From Phycomyces blakesleeanus NRRL 1555(-) (lineage: Eukaryota; Mucoromycota; Mucoromycetes; Mucorales; Phycomycetaceae): a stretch of DNA of 64,000 nucleotides. Shown piece by piece: positions 32,734 through 44,881 of the stretch. Location of the stretch: assembly GCF_001638985.1 (NCBI RefSeq), contig NW_017265170.1:1-64000 (forward strand). The letters are read 5' to 3'. Made by a program: the position numbers and the translations under genes. Positions within the stretch are counted from its first letter, which is position 1, and every line of letters begins with the position of its first letter. The notes under the pieces were generated by a model. It did not search any database. It saw only the letters and a list, made by a program, of their open reading frames with translations, and was not told where the DNA came from.

Positions 32734-35700
32734 ATGTCATCCTTAGACGATCAAGTACCCGAAAAGCCCACAAACAAGCGTGTTCTCGAAGAAGACAACG
32801 CTCCTATTAAAGATGAAGAAGATGGTAATCTTGAGGATCCTCTACAACACAACACCATCGATTCTCATTCATTCTTTTTTTTTTTTTAAAAAAAAAAAAC
32901 TTTATACTTGCACATAATACGCACGCACACTTGCGCACACACTCTATACACACTTTTACACTTATATGTTTATATAAATATAAAGAAGAAGAAGAAGAAG
33001 ATATTGGACCAGTTTTACCGCCTACTGGTGACAGTGAGGCACCTCGAAAGAAAAAAAGATGTAGGACCTTACCCCACTTGTTATGTAGTAGTAGTGTACA
33101 ATATATAAAGAAACAAAAGGAAAAAGGAAAAAAAAAACTCTTATGCTGTCTGTAATTTATGTTGTATTGCGTTGTGTGTCTTAGCTTTGGCTCATGAACA
33201 GCTTTTCCTCTCACATCTACCTTCGTCTGACATGTATGAAACCAGTTATATGCATCGTGACACTCTCAACCATGTCGAAGTTACAAAGTGAGAAATGGTT
33301 TTATTTTATGAGTTGATGATGCTTTATTGTGTTGCGTAAAAAAAAAGAAGAAGAAGAAGAAGAAAAGAGAAAGAGAAGTGTGCCAATTTGAACGGATTCT
33401 CTCAACCTCTTTAAGATATTCTTTTTTTTTATATGAAAAACAATTGAAATATATATACTGATGGTTATAATAATAATGATATAGGCACGATTTTATAATC
33501 ACAACCTCAAACGATGGTCATTTGAAGTTTTGGAAAAAGACAGCTACTGGAATCGAGTTTGTGAAGCATTACCGATCTCATCTTTCAAGTATTGTTGGGA
33601 TCAGTCTTTCGGCTGACCATGAATTATTGGCTACAATTTCTGACGACAAAGCACTCAAGGTGTATGATGTTACAAACTTTGGTAAGTAGCTTGAATGTAT
33701 ATGCATGTGGATGGGTGGTTTTTTTTTGGATCTTATTTTATATAACATATACATTAACCAATCAAACTTTTGTATATTAAAAAAAACAGACATGATTAAT
33801 ATGATCAAACTTGGATATAAGCCAAAGAGTGTATGTTGGATCCATCAAAAGGGACAAGCTCAAGCATTGGCTGCAGTGTAAGTGTTGATCAATTTTATTA
33901 TTATTTTTGAATATATTAAAGAGAGAGAGATATATAGAGAGAAAGCAAAGGATAAAACGATAAGCATAATTTTGTGGGATTTTGTTCTTTCTTTCTTCCC
34001 TTTTTTATATATGTGTGTGTATATTTATATATACTTGTAGTTCTGAAGCTGGAACTTCGACTATTCACATTTACGATGGACGCGCAGACGGAAAACCTTT
34101 GCACAGCATTTCCACAATTCACCACGGCCCAGTGCACATCATGACAGTAATATTCTCTCCTTTACTTGTCACGATTGTGATTCTCATTCTCTCTTGTCTG
34201 AAACGGTTTCGTAGTTTAACTCAAAATTCAACTGTGTTGTCTCTGCTGACTCACTTGGAATGGTCGAGTATTGGTCTCCAGAAGAACCTTTTGAACTTCC
34301 CACAAATCTTTCGTTCGAGATGAAGTCACAGACAGATCTTTACGAATTTAAAAAGGTATAATAGATTCATGTGTGGTGTGTGGGTAATTGATTTTATAAC
34401 AAAAAAAATGAATGAATGAATGATGGGATTAACCAATTCTCTTTCTTTATTGGCTTTAGACCAAATCTGTTCCTACATGTATAAAATTCTCTCCAGATGA
34501 AATGAGTTTTGTTACCATGAGCTTCCCTGACCGCCAAGTTCGTCTATTCAAGTTCTTGTCAGGAAAAATGTATCGCAAATATGACGAAAGTCTTCAGATT
34601 ATCAGTGAAATGCAGCAGGTAATATATTACTAGTATTATGATTTTGGGAATATATGTAGTGTGTAGAGTAACTAAAGATTGTTACTTATCATTCCTGCAT
34701 TATCCTGTTTTCTCTTAGGCTGGTACCGCTCTGTACAAACTAGATGACATGGAGTTTGGAAGACGTCTTGCAATTGACAAGGAACTTGAAAAGTCCTCTC
34801 AAGCTAGCTTTATTAATGCTGGTAAGAAGAGTCTTTTTTTTTAAACTGAACAATTACCCTTTAGTCGGATGGAATTCTTTGTATATATTGTTGAATTTAT
34901 GTGTATTTATAAATTTACTGATGTACTAATTTATGGATCAATATTTTTGCTGTTTTGTGTAGTGTTTGATGAAAGCAGCAATTTTATTATTTATGCTACA
35001 CTTTTGGGCATCAAAGGTAAATAGACCCAACAAGGCCTCATTTGATTTCATTTACATACAAACCCAAAATTGATGTGTATGGAATCTTGTATCTCTAATT
35101 GGTCCTCTTCTTCTCTAATATTTTTATCTACACACATTTGTAGTGGTTAATATTAGTACAAACAAAGTATCGAGACTGATTGGTAAATCTGAAACTCACA
35201 GATTTGTCAATGTCAGTTTATACCAAGGAGCACCACGCAAGAAGGGTATTTATACTTTGGTAAGTGTGGTCCCTCTACACACACGCACACGCACACACAC
35301 GCACACACACACACACATATATATATATATAATTACTTTGGTGTAATAATAATTCTTTTTTTTTTTAAAAAAAAATAGGCAATGGCTGCATCAGAAAACG
35401 CTGTTATCAAGGAAAGAGCAGCGCTCGATCCTACTCTCTTTTGCACAGCGTTCAAAAGAAACAGATTCTTTATGTTCACCAGACGAGAGCCATACGAGTA
35501 AGTTTTTTTTTATTATTAGTATTATTTCACATTCTAACCTGAAAAAAAAATCAAAAACATATAGGGATGATAGTAAAAAGGGTGATCGTGATGTATTCAA
35601 CGAAAAGCCATCGCGTGAGGAACAGACCGTTGCTGCTGCACAGGAGCCTAAGCAGGTTCTTGGAACACATGCCATTCTTCGAACAACTGCTGGAGATATT

Positions 35701-36325
35701 CACATCCGTCTATTCCCTGATGTTGCGCCAAGAGCAGTAGAGAACTTTGTGACCCATGCCAAGAATGGATATTATGATAACTTGATTTTCCACCGAGTTA
35801 TCAAGGGATTCATGGTTCAGACTGGTTGTCCATTTGGTAAGTTTCTTCTTTTGTTCTTTGGATTTACTACTACTACTGCTACAATTAGTAGTGTTTATAG
35901 TTGTATATATACATATATGTTCTTATATTTAAACGTATGCTTGTAGGTGATGGTACTGGTGGTGAGTCTATCTGGGGAGATGATTTTGAAGATGAAATTG
36001 TTCGTGAGATGAGACACGATCGTCCTTATACAGTCAGTATGGCAAATGCCGGACCCAATACTAACGGAAGTCAATTCTTCATTACGGTTGTGCCTACAGT
36101 AAGTTTACAAAGGATCAATATAATTATAATTATAATCTTAATCTTAATCTTAATCTTAATTACTATTACTATTTTTCTTTGTAGCCTTGGTTGGATGGAA
36201 AACATACTATTTTTGGGAGAGCAACTGCAGGTATGGATGTGGTGCATACTATTGAACAATCAAAGGTGGACAAGAACGCAAAACCATACGATGACATCAA
36301 AATCATCAATATCGAGATCCGATAA
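32734..36325 (+). CDS. PPWD1: PPWD1-type WD40-cyclophilin peptidyl-prolyl isomerase
   Basis: Fifteen exons (32734-32824, 32986-33060, 33185-33287, 33485-33681, 33790-33877, 34041-34146, 34215-34355, 34460-34618, 34719-34821, 34963-35016, 35144-35259, 35379-35497, 35565-35836, 35947-36098, 36185-36325) join in frame to 638 residues. After an acidic N-terminus and a KKKR motif, WD40 repeats fill about residues 70-430 ([31 protein letters not shown]). The C-terminal cyclophilin domain (about 480-638) has [13 protein letters not shown] and SQFFIT, which hold the catalytic Arg, Phe and Gln. This domain order and the length match PPWD1/Cyp71, a cyclophilin of the spliceosomal C complex that isomerises prolyl bonds in the nucleus. 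All introns are GT-AG. Intron 1 contains a T13A12 palindrome. Confidence 0.95.
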
Positions 36326-37322
36326 AATGAAAAAGAAAGAAAGAAAAACAGAATAAAACAGAATAAAATAAAATTAAAGAATTATATCTATATAAAAATA
36401 TGGCTTGTAAAACTAGTATGAAATTAAAAGGTTGAGAGCGAAGAAACGTATAGTCCATGTTGGTACTCAATGTATATAGATACCATGTAAATGTAAACGT
36501 AGTGTCATGTAATGTCATGTAATGTAATGTAATGTAGTATCTGGGAAATGACCTAATGTAATATAGACCTGATCAATCAATTAACCTCTTTAGAATGTTC
36601 AATTTGATGAATCGATATGATTGGATATAACTTGTCACAACTAAATCCATCTTGTCTCAACTCTAGTCTTCCTAGTGTGTTTTGTGTGTATTGAAATAAA
36701 ACAAATATATACACAATTGCGTATCTGATCAATAATCTATTGATGAATTAATAAGAGTAAAATAAATAAAGAGAGGCATTATAGAGATTTGTTAAAAGCA
36801 AGTGCCAGTTTATGGAACAGAATTAATATCACTGATATTCTAATAGGCTCACATACACACTGAACCATCTAAATTTTAAATGTAAATGCACCACCAATAC
36901 ACGCACCATCCCCTTATTTTTGTGGTATTAGTACCAGTATCCCAAATAATATATATTTGTATTTGCATTTGATTGTATGCTATTCTTTCTTTTTAGGTTA
37001 TGGGGATTTTCTTGAAGCTTATTTTAAAGCCAAGTGATGTAGTACTGCATGATTTTGCAAGCAATGCACTCAAGTCTCTTTCTAAGGTATGTTGATTTAC
37101 TACCCTTATAGACCAAATGATGATAAAGGGGTTATTTAGTCTTTTTTTTTTGGAGCTGTTGCGTTGTATATATCGTTATCCTGATAATTAGCATATTAAG
37201 TCAATGCAATTTTATACATTGATATTGATATTAATATTAATTTTGCTTTTGTATTTTAGTAATAAAAGAATGTTGAATTCACCAAATGTTTTTTTTTTGT
37301 AATATGGTCTTGTTTAACTTAT
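36326..37322. other. 3' flank of PPWD1 with an orphan exon-like piece
   Basis: Downstream of PPWD1 the sequence is AT-rich. At 36997-37087 a segment with acceptor (TTTTTAG) and donor (GTATGT) signals reads VMGIFLKLILKPSDVVLHDFASNALKSLSK. It has no recognised family and no flanking exon, so it may be part of a dead gene. Confidence 0.35.
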
Positions 37323-37496
37323 ATGCATATGTCAGCTATCAAAACAGTTATCCCATTCAAAGTCACTGAACTGGATGTTGGACAAAACGTCTTGGCCACA
37401 ATATCAATACACAGATCTTTAAATAAAGATATCTCATCCGAGCGTATCAGAAGACAAAGGTTCGCCCAAAAAAAATTGCACTCGCTTTCTATCTAG
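37323..37496 (+). pseudogene. 57-codon open frame, possible last exon of an unknown gene
   Basis: It reads MHMSAIKTVIPFKVTELDVG, then a basic C-terminus SERIRRQRFAQKKLHSLSI and stop. A CAG acceptor occurs at the codon TCAG/CT near 37335. With the exon-like piece at 36997-37087 it may be a remnant of one gene on the plus strand. I do not recognise the protein. Note the following GACAGACAGAGA microsatellite at 37514-37553. Confidence 0.3.
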
Positions 37497-39339
37497 AGCT
37501 GAGCCATCCAAACAGACAGAGAGACAGACAGGGAGACAGACAGAGAGACAGATGTGCATACATTCTTTGGTCACAAGATTGTCCTTGCATTGGTTTCGTA
37601 TTATAAATATTTATATTTGATAGAAATGTCTGGTAATGATGATATAACCTAATCCTTCCATAAACAAATTGTTGTTATTGGTATTGGTATACATTCCAAG
37701 CTAGCTCTATAAGCTTCGTCAAAAACTGCAACACATTTCAAATCAAGCTCTGTACATATCTATGTGTAGAGAATATTTCAAAGAGTGTGATAAAAGGTAG
37801 CCAATCGGCTTCAGTCTCTGGGGGAGTGCTTATATTAATAATTATACTGTTGAATACTTACAAGACGAGATATGGTTTGAGAATATGTGAGGTATCTGGT
37901 GTATTGCTAGAATATACTAAAACAAGGCAGAAAACAAACAAACAAACAAACAAGCCAGCTATCAGCCAGCCAGCTATCAGCCAAGCATACATACATACAT
38001 ACACATATATATATTGTATATATTTGTGTGTGTGTGTGCTTGTTCTTATGCTTGTGCTTGTGCTTGTTCTTATGCTTGTGCTTGTGCTTGTGCTTGTGCT
38101 TGTGCTTGTGCTTGTGCTTGTGCTTGTGCTTGTGCTTGTGCTTGTGTAAATGTACATGTACCCAGAAGAAGAAAAGGGGATATTCTTATTTCTTCCATAC
38201 ATACATTCATACTCATACACACCCCTCACACACATACGTATATATGTAAATATATTTGTTTGTATATACAAAAATGACGAAAGCTAATGTTTAAAAGACA
38301 TTGATAAATGTCTCAAGGCAACGTAAAAAAGGAGATCAAAAAAGGTTTAAATATGTATATAATAATTACAAAGCTATAGCAAGTTTACCAGGAAACTCAA
38401 TAGGATACTATAGAACAGAGCGTCGTGTAATAATTACTATCTATGTGTGCATTTACTTTCATTTTGCCAAGTACTATGGTTTAACTGAAAGGGTAGACAG
38501 ACTATCAAGAGCCATGCGATTATGATAGAACAAGATTAATGTCTTAATAGAAAACATTGTATGAATTAGTTTGCAAGTTAAAATAAAGAAGAATTTGTTC
38601 ATTATTATTAATATTTTTATACTTCTTTTCTATAGACGTATATGTTTTTATTAAAGAAGATATCTTTACTGTTTTTATCGATTTATGCTTTCAAATTGAA
38701 TTGAATTGAATTGAATTGAACCGAATTCAAACAGATCTTAATAATCATAAGAGGCATAAAGGTCTAGGGCAGTAAAGACCTACGTAAGTTCATTTTAGGT
38801 GTTAATCCCGGACCATAATTAAGGAGTAAAAAAAAAAAAAGGATCAAGACAACACTAACCCACCCAATACTTTTTATATATATAAATAGAGTTGTGGAGA
38901 TTAAATGTCCGATTGATACGTTGCCCTGGTTACGCTTATACGCTTATACACTTATACGCTTATACGCTTTTACGTTTTTTACGTTTTTACGCCTTTACGC
39001 CTTTGGACTTTATATTATTATTATTTTACTTTTTTATATACATACTACACACAACACTATACGCACAAATACATATACATCTATATTCATACAAAACATA
39101 TATATATATAGTAGGTACATACATACATACATACATACATACGTAATCATTCTGTGCCTTTATCTTTTTTTTTCTTTTTTTTTACTCTATCTATCTACCT
39201 CTTTTCTTCCTTTTTTTTATTTATATATATATACATTTCTTTTTCTCTCTATCTATTTTTTATATTATATTATATTATATTATATTATATATTGTTTTGT
39301 ACTCTTTAGAAGTTACGAGAAATATAAAGCAAGTAGTAA
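37497..39339. other. intergenic region rich in microsatellites
   Basis: Contains a GACA/GAGA tract (37514-37553), ACAAACAAACA (37936-37952), a hexanucleotide array (separate entry), a 74-codon frame at 38301-38525 with no recognised similarity, GAATT repeats (38695-38719), and an ACGCTTAT/ACGCTTTT run at 38932-39004 upstream of the phosphodiesterase gene. No clear gene. Confidence 0.4.
38038..38147. repeat. hexanucleotide repeat (CTTGTG)n
   Basis: About eighteen copies of CTTGTG with a few CTTATG variants. It gives Leu-Val and Cys-Ala repeat frames on one strand and Thr-Ser on the other, which are not genes. Confidence 0.95.
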
Positions 39340-41931
39340 ATGGGCATTGACAGGGGTACACAGAAGAATGGAGATGAAGAGAATCGACCATTGATTCCAT
39401 CCCAAGATGTTAATTCAAATCGAAGTACTGGGAATCCTGATTACCAAAGTATTCCATCAGACGAGGTAAAGAAAAAATAATAGCAATATATATATATATA
39501 TATATATAATAACTGTTGTTCTGTATATTAAAAAAATAAAATAAAATAAAATAAAATAAAAAGAGACGTGCAGGAGGACCTTTATCTATCAAGCGAATTA
39601 TCCTGGCAATAATTGTCCTTCTGCTGATGATTTTGATGGGAGTTTTTGTGGGAGGTTTTGTTGCACGGGCTGAGCAGGACACGGTCTATAACAATGGTAC
39701 ACACGGCTACAACCCGACCGTTATTTTCATCTCTTTGGATGGTGTTGTGAACCATGATCTTCACCTGTCAATTACGCCTCACATCAGTCAACTTGGTAAG
39801 CAAAGAAAGAAACAGAAGAAATAATAATATTTGTTTGTTTGTTTGTATCGCTCTCTCTCTCTCTCTCTCTCTGTATATATATATATATATATACTGTTAG
39901 TCTGGGTAGTGTGATACACAACACAACACAGCACAGCACAGCACAGTAGAATAAACGCACAGATGTTGAATGATATAATTATATATAGAAAGTAGAAAAA
40001 TATATATATAAAAAAAAAGTGACACAGCCTTTTTTTTTTTGGTTTTGTTTTTTTAATCGTCATTAATAATTCAATTCTTATTTAATACAAATTCTCTCTG
40101 TATATCTACCTTTCAATAGCAAAGGATGGCGTACAGGCACGCTGGATGACTCCATCATTTCCAGTAAGATTTTCTACTCTATTTATTATACAAAGTTTAG
40201 AAAGATAGTATAGAGAATAATATCAAGATCTACTATTGTATATTTTTATATAAAGTGTTTAATTATGGTTATGATTATGATTTTGGAGTATTCTAATCTT
40301 TCTTTTCCTTATTTAAAAAAATAAAATAACAACAATACAAAAGCCAATCACCTTTCCGAATCATTGGTCTCTTGTCACTGGGCTGTATCCTGAAACACAT
40401 GGAATTGTTGGCAATTACTTTTATGATCCACAACTCAACGATAGCTTTAATTACAAAAGCCCAGCCCAGAGTTGGGATGGTAAATGGTGGGGAGGTGAAC
40501 CAGTAAGTCTTTCTCTATCTATTCTTTCTTTATTTCTTTCTTTCTTTTTAAGGAAAAAAAAAGCGACTCAACAACAACAAGAAGAAGAGTATATATGGAA
40601 GACATATAGAATACATATGGAATAGAAGAAAATAGGGTTTAAGATTCTACCCATCTGTCTATCTTGACTATCTACATTACATTGCTTTACATTACATTGC
40701 TTTACATTACATTGCTTTACATATAAAGAAAGAAAGAATATTTTGTCTCAAACATGGACTCCGTTAAAGATTTGGATAACGGCTGAAAAGCAAAACCTAA
40801 AGTCTGGTGTAATCATGTGGCCGGGTTGCAGCAGTCTTTTACAAGGATTAAGACCGACATTCGAGGTTCCTTACAGCGACTATATGAGTTTCGATGCCAA
40901 GGTAGACCAGACACTGGATTGGCTGGACCTTCCACTCTCAGAGAGACCACAATTTGTTGGTGTGTATGTACCCAACGTGGACCAAGCCGGGCATCGCTAT
41001 GGTCCGTACGCAAATGAGGCAAGTAAAGGATAAATGAATAGATTTTTTTGTTTTTTGTTTTTGTTTATTTATTTTGTTGCCATGGGAACAAATAACTTCT
41101 TTTTTTTTATATATATTTTTGGATTTATTATTTTTGGGTTGAATGAAACCTAATGCTAAGAAACAAGATATACATATATACATATGTACATATATAGAGA
41201 TATAGAGATATATATGTGTGTTTTATAATCGCATGTACTAATAATGTTTTTTTTTATTGTAGACTATGAAACAGTTGCAGATTGCAGATGCAAGCATCGG
41301 CCGATTGTTGGCTGGTTTAGAAAAACGCAACCTAACAGAGATTGTTCATGTGATGGTTGTGAGCGACCATGGCATGTCCCAGACAGACAGGTCAAGACTG
41401 ATCTATTATGAGGATGGACTTACGGACGAAGAGCTCAGTCTGATCTGGAGTATCGAGGCCTACCCTTCATTGGCCATCAGACCTCCTCCGTGTGCTGACC
41501 AAGCCGAGGCAACCGAGAAACTCTATAGGGCATTCAAGCGGTTCCAGGGACACCTGGAAAGATACAATGCGGACCACAATGCACATTTTAAGGTCTACAA
41601 AAAAGAAGATATTCCGGAAAGATATCATTTCCGTCATCACACGCGTATTCCCCCCCTTCTGGTCCTACCAGACCCTGGCTGGGTTCTGGTGACACATGAA
41701 GAGTACGATCCCGACCACGACGATGGTGAGTATTCACCTCAGGGTGTCCATGGATACGACAATCTGTCTCCACACTCCAGAGCCATCTTTGTCGGCCGAG
41801 GACCTTTGTTGGAAAACGGTCTGGCAAGACCATTCTGGAACGTGGAGTTGTACCAAGTCCTGACCAGGATTCTCGATATCAAGCCATCGGCTAACAATGG
41901 AAGTCTTGCTGGAGTACTTGAGCTTGAATAA
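39340..41931 (+). CDS. ectonucleotide pyrophosphatase/phosphodiesterase (ENPP family)
   Basis: Six exons (39340-39465, 39564-39795, 40120-40163, 40344-40502, 40770-41018, 41263-41931) give 492 residues. A hydrophilic N-terminus of 53 residues precedes one membrane helix (IILAIIVLLLMILMGVFVGG, about 54-75), so this is a type-II membrane protein with the enzyme outside the cell or in the vacuole/secretory lumen. Alkaline-phosphatase-fold motifs are complete: ISLDGV (metal Asp), PPITFPNHWSLVTG (nucleophile Thr), NVDQAGHRYGP, VVSDHGM and GVHGYDN. It hydrolyses nucleotide phosphodiester or pyrophosphate bonds with two zinc ions; the exact substrate cannot be told. Intron 5 has a GC donor (GAG/GCAAGT at 41019). 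Start chosen at the first in-frame ATG; a TATA-like AT run lies upstream. Confidence 0.93.
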
Positions 41932-42618
41932 ACGACATTTGAGACCATTGATTGATCTTTTCTTTTCTTTTCTTTTTTTACATATTCTTATTCTTTATTC
42001 TTCTTTGTATCAGGTTTTTGGTATTATTACTTATTGTTATGATTTATAATGGTACAAATACAAAAAGAAACACTTCTTTTTCTTCTTCTTCAATCTATTC
42101 ACTTATTAAGGAGAGGTGAACAGACTTTTGGTTGTTTTTGGGATTGTTGCTTTCTAGATACAAAACTTATAAAAAGGTTCTGTACATATGTCTGTGTTTC
42201 CACGCTTAGAAAAGACCAAAAAGAAGCTTTTCATTTATGCACTACATTTTTGTGTATTTATTTACTTTTGACTGTAAAACAATAATAAGGCAGGTGTAAA
42301 ACTCAAGTTCATTTTAATTTGACCAAAATAATCATAATAAACAAACACAACAAAGGTGAGTCTAGTAGATGAGTGCAACATAACAAAAATTTATTATCGC
42401 ATTGTTATTTATTTTTTGCCGTCAAATGAATAAATAAATAAATAGATAAATAAACAAGCAAGCCAAGCAAGTCGAGCAAACGAGCAAACGAGCAAACGAG
42501 CAGGCAAACTAAACAAGCAAGAAAGTCATATAAATACTCTTGTTCTCAAAACACCCCCAATTGACTTTAATTCCCAAAATAATAATAACAATAATATTTT
42601 TTTATATATATTCATATC
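41932..42618. other. intergenic region between ENPP and bZIP genes
   Basis: CT/T-rich just after the ENPP stop. Upstream of the bZIP start there are AAATAAAT repeats and a purine-rich CGAGCAAA run repeated three to four times (42473-42505). No gene. Confidence 0.4.
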
Positions 42619-43662
42619 ATGAGCTCTCCTGTTTCTCTCGTATCTTCTATGAAGCCAATGGCTATATCTTCTATCACTTCCTCTCTGCCTCTCCAACCAC
42701 TACATCCTCAACACCAACACCAGCACCAGCAGTCTCTGTCACTGTCTCTGTCACTACCAATGTCGCTGCCAATGTCACCCTCTCTTGTCACACCTTACTC
42801 TCAAGACAGCCGTTTCTTCAACTACTCAACATGTGGGCCTCAATATCGATCCCTACGCTCTCCACCCTCTACCCCAGGAGAAGATTCCTTTAGCTCACCT
42901 CCATCCTCTCCAAACTCATACGCATCCTCTGAATCCTTATCTCCCCAAACCCAGAGCTATGACAACCATAATCATCACCATAATCACCATGGTAATAATA
43001 GCCTTCAACGTAGCCATAGCCATCAAAACTATCATCAGCGACAAACCCTGATCTATAGCCAACAAGCTGAAAGCCAGCTGCAGCATAATGACGGTGGCTC
43101 AATTGTGATGGTAGCCCCACCACTTACTCTTGAAGAAAGACGACAGCGTAACAAGGCGGCCTCTGCAAAGTACCGTCAAAAGAAGAACCAGCAGCAGAAC
43201 GATATGCGCCAGATGATTGGCCGGATCTCGGAGCAGAATGCTGTTCTCGGCCGTCAGCTTCAGGAACTTCGATTGGAAAATGAGCGCCTACGAGCCACGG
43301 CCGATCGATTGCGCGGTAATATGGTGGCCAAAAAGATGCTCAGACAATGGATCGGCCGCCACAAAGAGCCAGAAGAGAAGATGACCAGATCATCGTCTTC
43401 GTCTTCGTCTTCGTCTTTGCCTTTGCCTTCGTCCATGTCTCTATCTCGATCTTTATCTTGCAATCCAAGACCACAACAGACCCTATGCTCTACCAACACC
43501 TATGCACCCCATTATCAACAAAACCATGAATATCCGGTAGTCACATTAGATCAAGAGAATGAAGACGGAATTGTAGACGACAATAATGAAGAAGAAGAAG
43601 ATGATGATAATGAAGATGTTGATTTTGACTATCAAGATGAATTCTCAGAGGAACCTCTTTAA
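42619..43662 (+). CDS. bZIP transcription factor
   Basis: A single exon of 347 codons. Residues 1-160 are of low complexity: Ser/Pro/Leu-rich, with His-Gln repeats (HQHQHQHQQ) and His-Asn repeats. The basic region at about 163-180 (RRQRNKAASAKYRQKKN) has the N-x2-A-A-x2-(Y/F)-R signature of DNA-binding bZIP proteins and resembles the CPC1/MetR/Cys-3 type. A leucine zipper follows (about 188-217: MIGRISEQNAVL, LQELRLENERL). The C-terminus has a Ser run and an acidic tail (NEEEEDDDNEDVDFD), likely an activation domain. It should act in the nucleus as a dimer. Target genes cannot be predicted. No intron, unlike its neighbours. Confidence 0.9.
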   Translation: MSSPVSLVSSMKPMAISSITSSLPLQPLHPQHQHQHQQSLSLSLSLPMSLPMSPSLVTPYSQDSRFFNYSTCGPQYRSLRSPPSTPGEDSFSSPPSSPNSYASSESLSPQTQSYDNHNHHHNHHGNNSLQRSHSHQNYHQRQTLIYSQQAESQLQHNDGGSIVMVAPPLTLEERRQRNKAASAKYRQKKNQQQNDMRQMIGRISEQNAVLGRQLQELRLENERLRATADRLRGNMVAKKMLRQWIGRHKEPEEKMTRSSSSSSSSSLPLPSSMSLSRSLSCNPRPQQTLCSTNTYAPHYQQNHEYPVVTLDQENEDGIVDDNNEEEEDDDNEDVDFDYQDEFSEEPL

Positions 43663-44881
43663 ATACTATAAAACCCTGTTATTAAATATATATATATTTA
43701 TACATCTTAGGCTCATACACTTTACACCTATTGCTATTGATTTCTTTATACTTCTTTTATTTTCTGTACCATAATCCATCTTCTTCTTTTTATTATTATT
43801 ATTTCTCTGTGAAAAGCCATGTTTTCATTATTCTTTACTATTTTTTTTTATATATGCACCTTGTTTTGTATTCTATTCTACTGTTCTTTTGTCTTTATGA
43901 TTATTATTTGCGACACATGTACCATTACCATTACAATTACAATTGCAATTGCTATTGCTATTCGATCCTTAATTTTTTTCTATTTACTTGTTTCAAATAT
44001 TAATATCAATAATAAAAAAATAAATATCTCTCTCTATTGATACCTCTTCTTGTTTATCTTGCTGTTGAAATTTCAGTTTGATTTGTGGAATAGAATGAGG
44101 AATAGACTTCTTTTGCTCTAAACATTATAATAGCACCCTATTCCTCAACCTTTCTCTATTTTATTTATTTATTTTTAAGTTGTTGTTGTTGTTTTTTTTG
44201 ATATATGTGTGTTTTCGTCATCTTTCTCATCCTGCGTCATGGGGATCTTCTATTATGATTATGATTATAATTTGTTGTTCTTTGCCCTACCTCCTTGATA
44301 ATGTTTGTGCTTTTTTTTTGTGGTTCTCGCACAGCTGTATATATTTATACATATTTGAAACAATAAATCAGAAATAATAAATAAATAAATATATATATAA
44401 AAAAAAAGAATTCGAAACACTAATATTCTTTTGTTTTGTTTATTAATTCATTTCTTTATTTGTTTCTTTTGCTGCTGCTGTTGTTGTTTGTACATTTTAT
44501 ATTGGTTTCATAAAATACTAGTATTATTCTTATTCTTATTGAAATTTGAAACACTAGTCCGTTTTATTTTGTGTACATAGTGTACATGGTGTACATAGTC
44601 TACATAGTGTGTATATGTGTTTTGGTTGATTTCAAGATATTAATGCTTATAGTCATCATTAGTGTATCATCGGGTTTTGTCGATTATCAGGTAAATCAAG
44701 GAGATCCCTTTTTGTTTTTTTGCGAACAAACAAAAAAGTACATAAAAGACTAATGACATTATTTGTTTCAAATAATAATAATAATTTTCTTTCTTTCTTT
44801 TATGTTTATCACTTTATGTACGATCCTTCTGTCTATCTAATTTTGTACCAAAAAAAAATAAATTATTTATTGCATAATAAT
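43663..44881. other. intergenic region between convergent genes
   Basis: AT-rich 1.2 kb holding the 3' ends of the bZIP (+) and aldo/keto reductase (-) transcripts. Contains ATT/ACA triplet and GTACATAGT repeats near 44570-44612. No gene. Confidence 0.5.

Noticed and set aside
32734..36325. Functional link between the U6 gene and PPWD1 because both are spliceosomal
   Set aside because: They are 4.5 kb apart with a transposon between them and use different polymerases; linkage is probably chance.
37787..38277. Long Leu-Val, Cys-Ala and Thr-Ser repeat frames
   Set aside because: Translation of the CTTGTG hexanucleotide repeat on both strands.
38894..39394. 166-codon frame rich in Tyr/Phe/Leu upstream of the phosphodiesterase
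   Set aside because: Translation of AT and ACGCTTAT microsatellites that runs into the true exon 1 in another frame.
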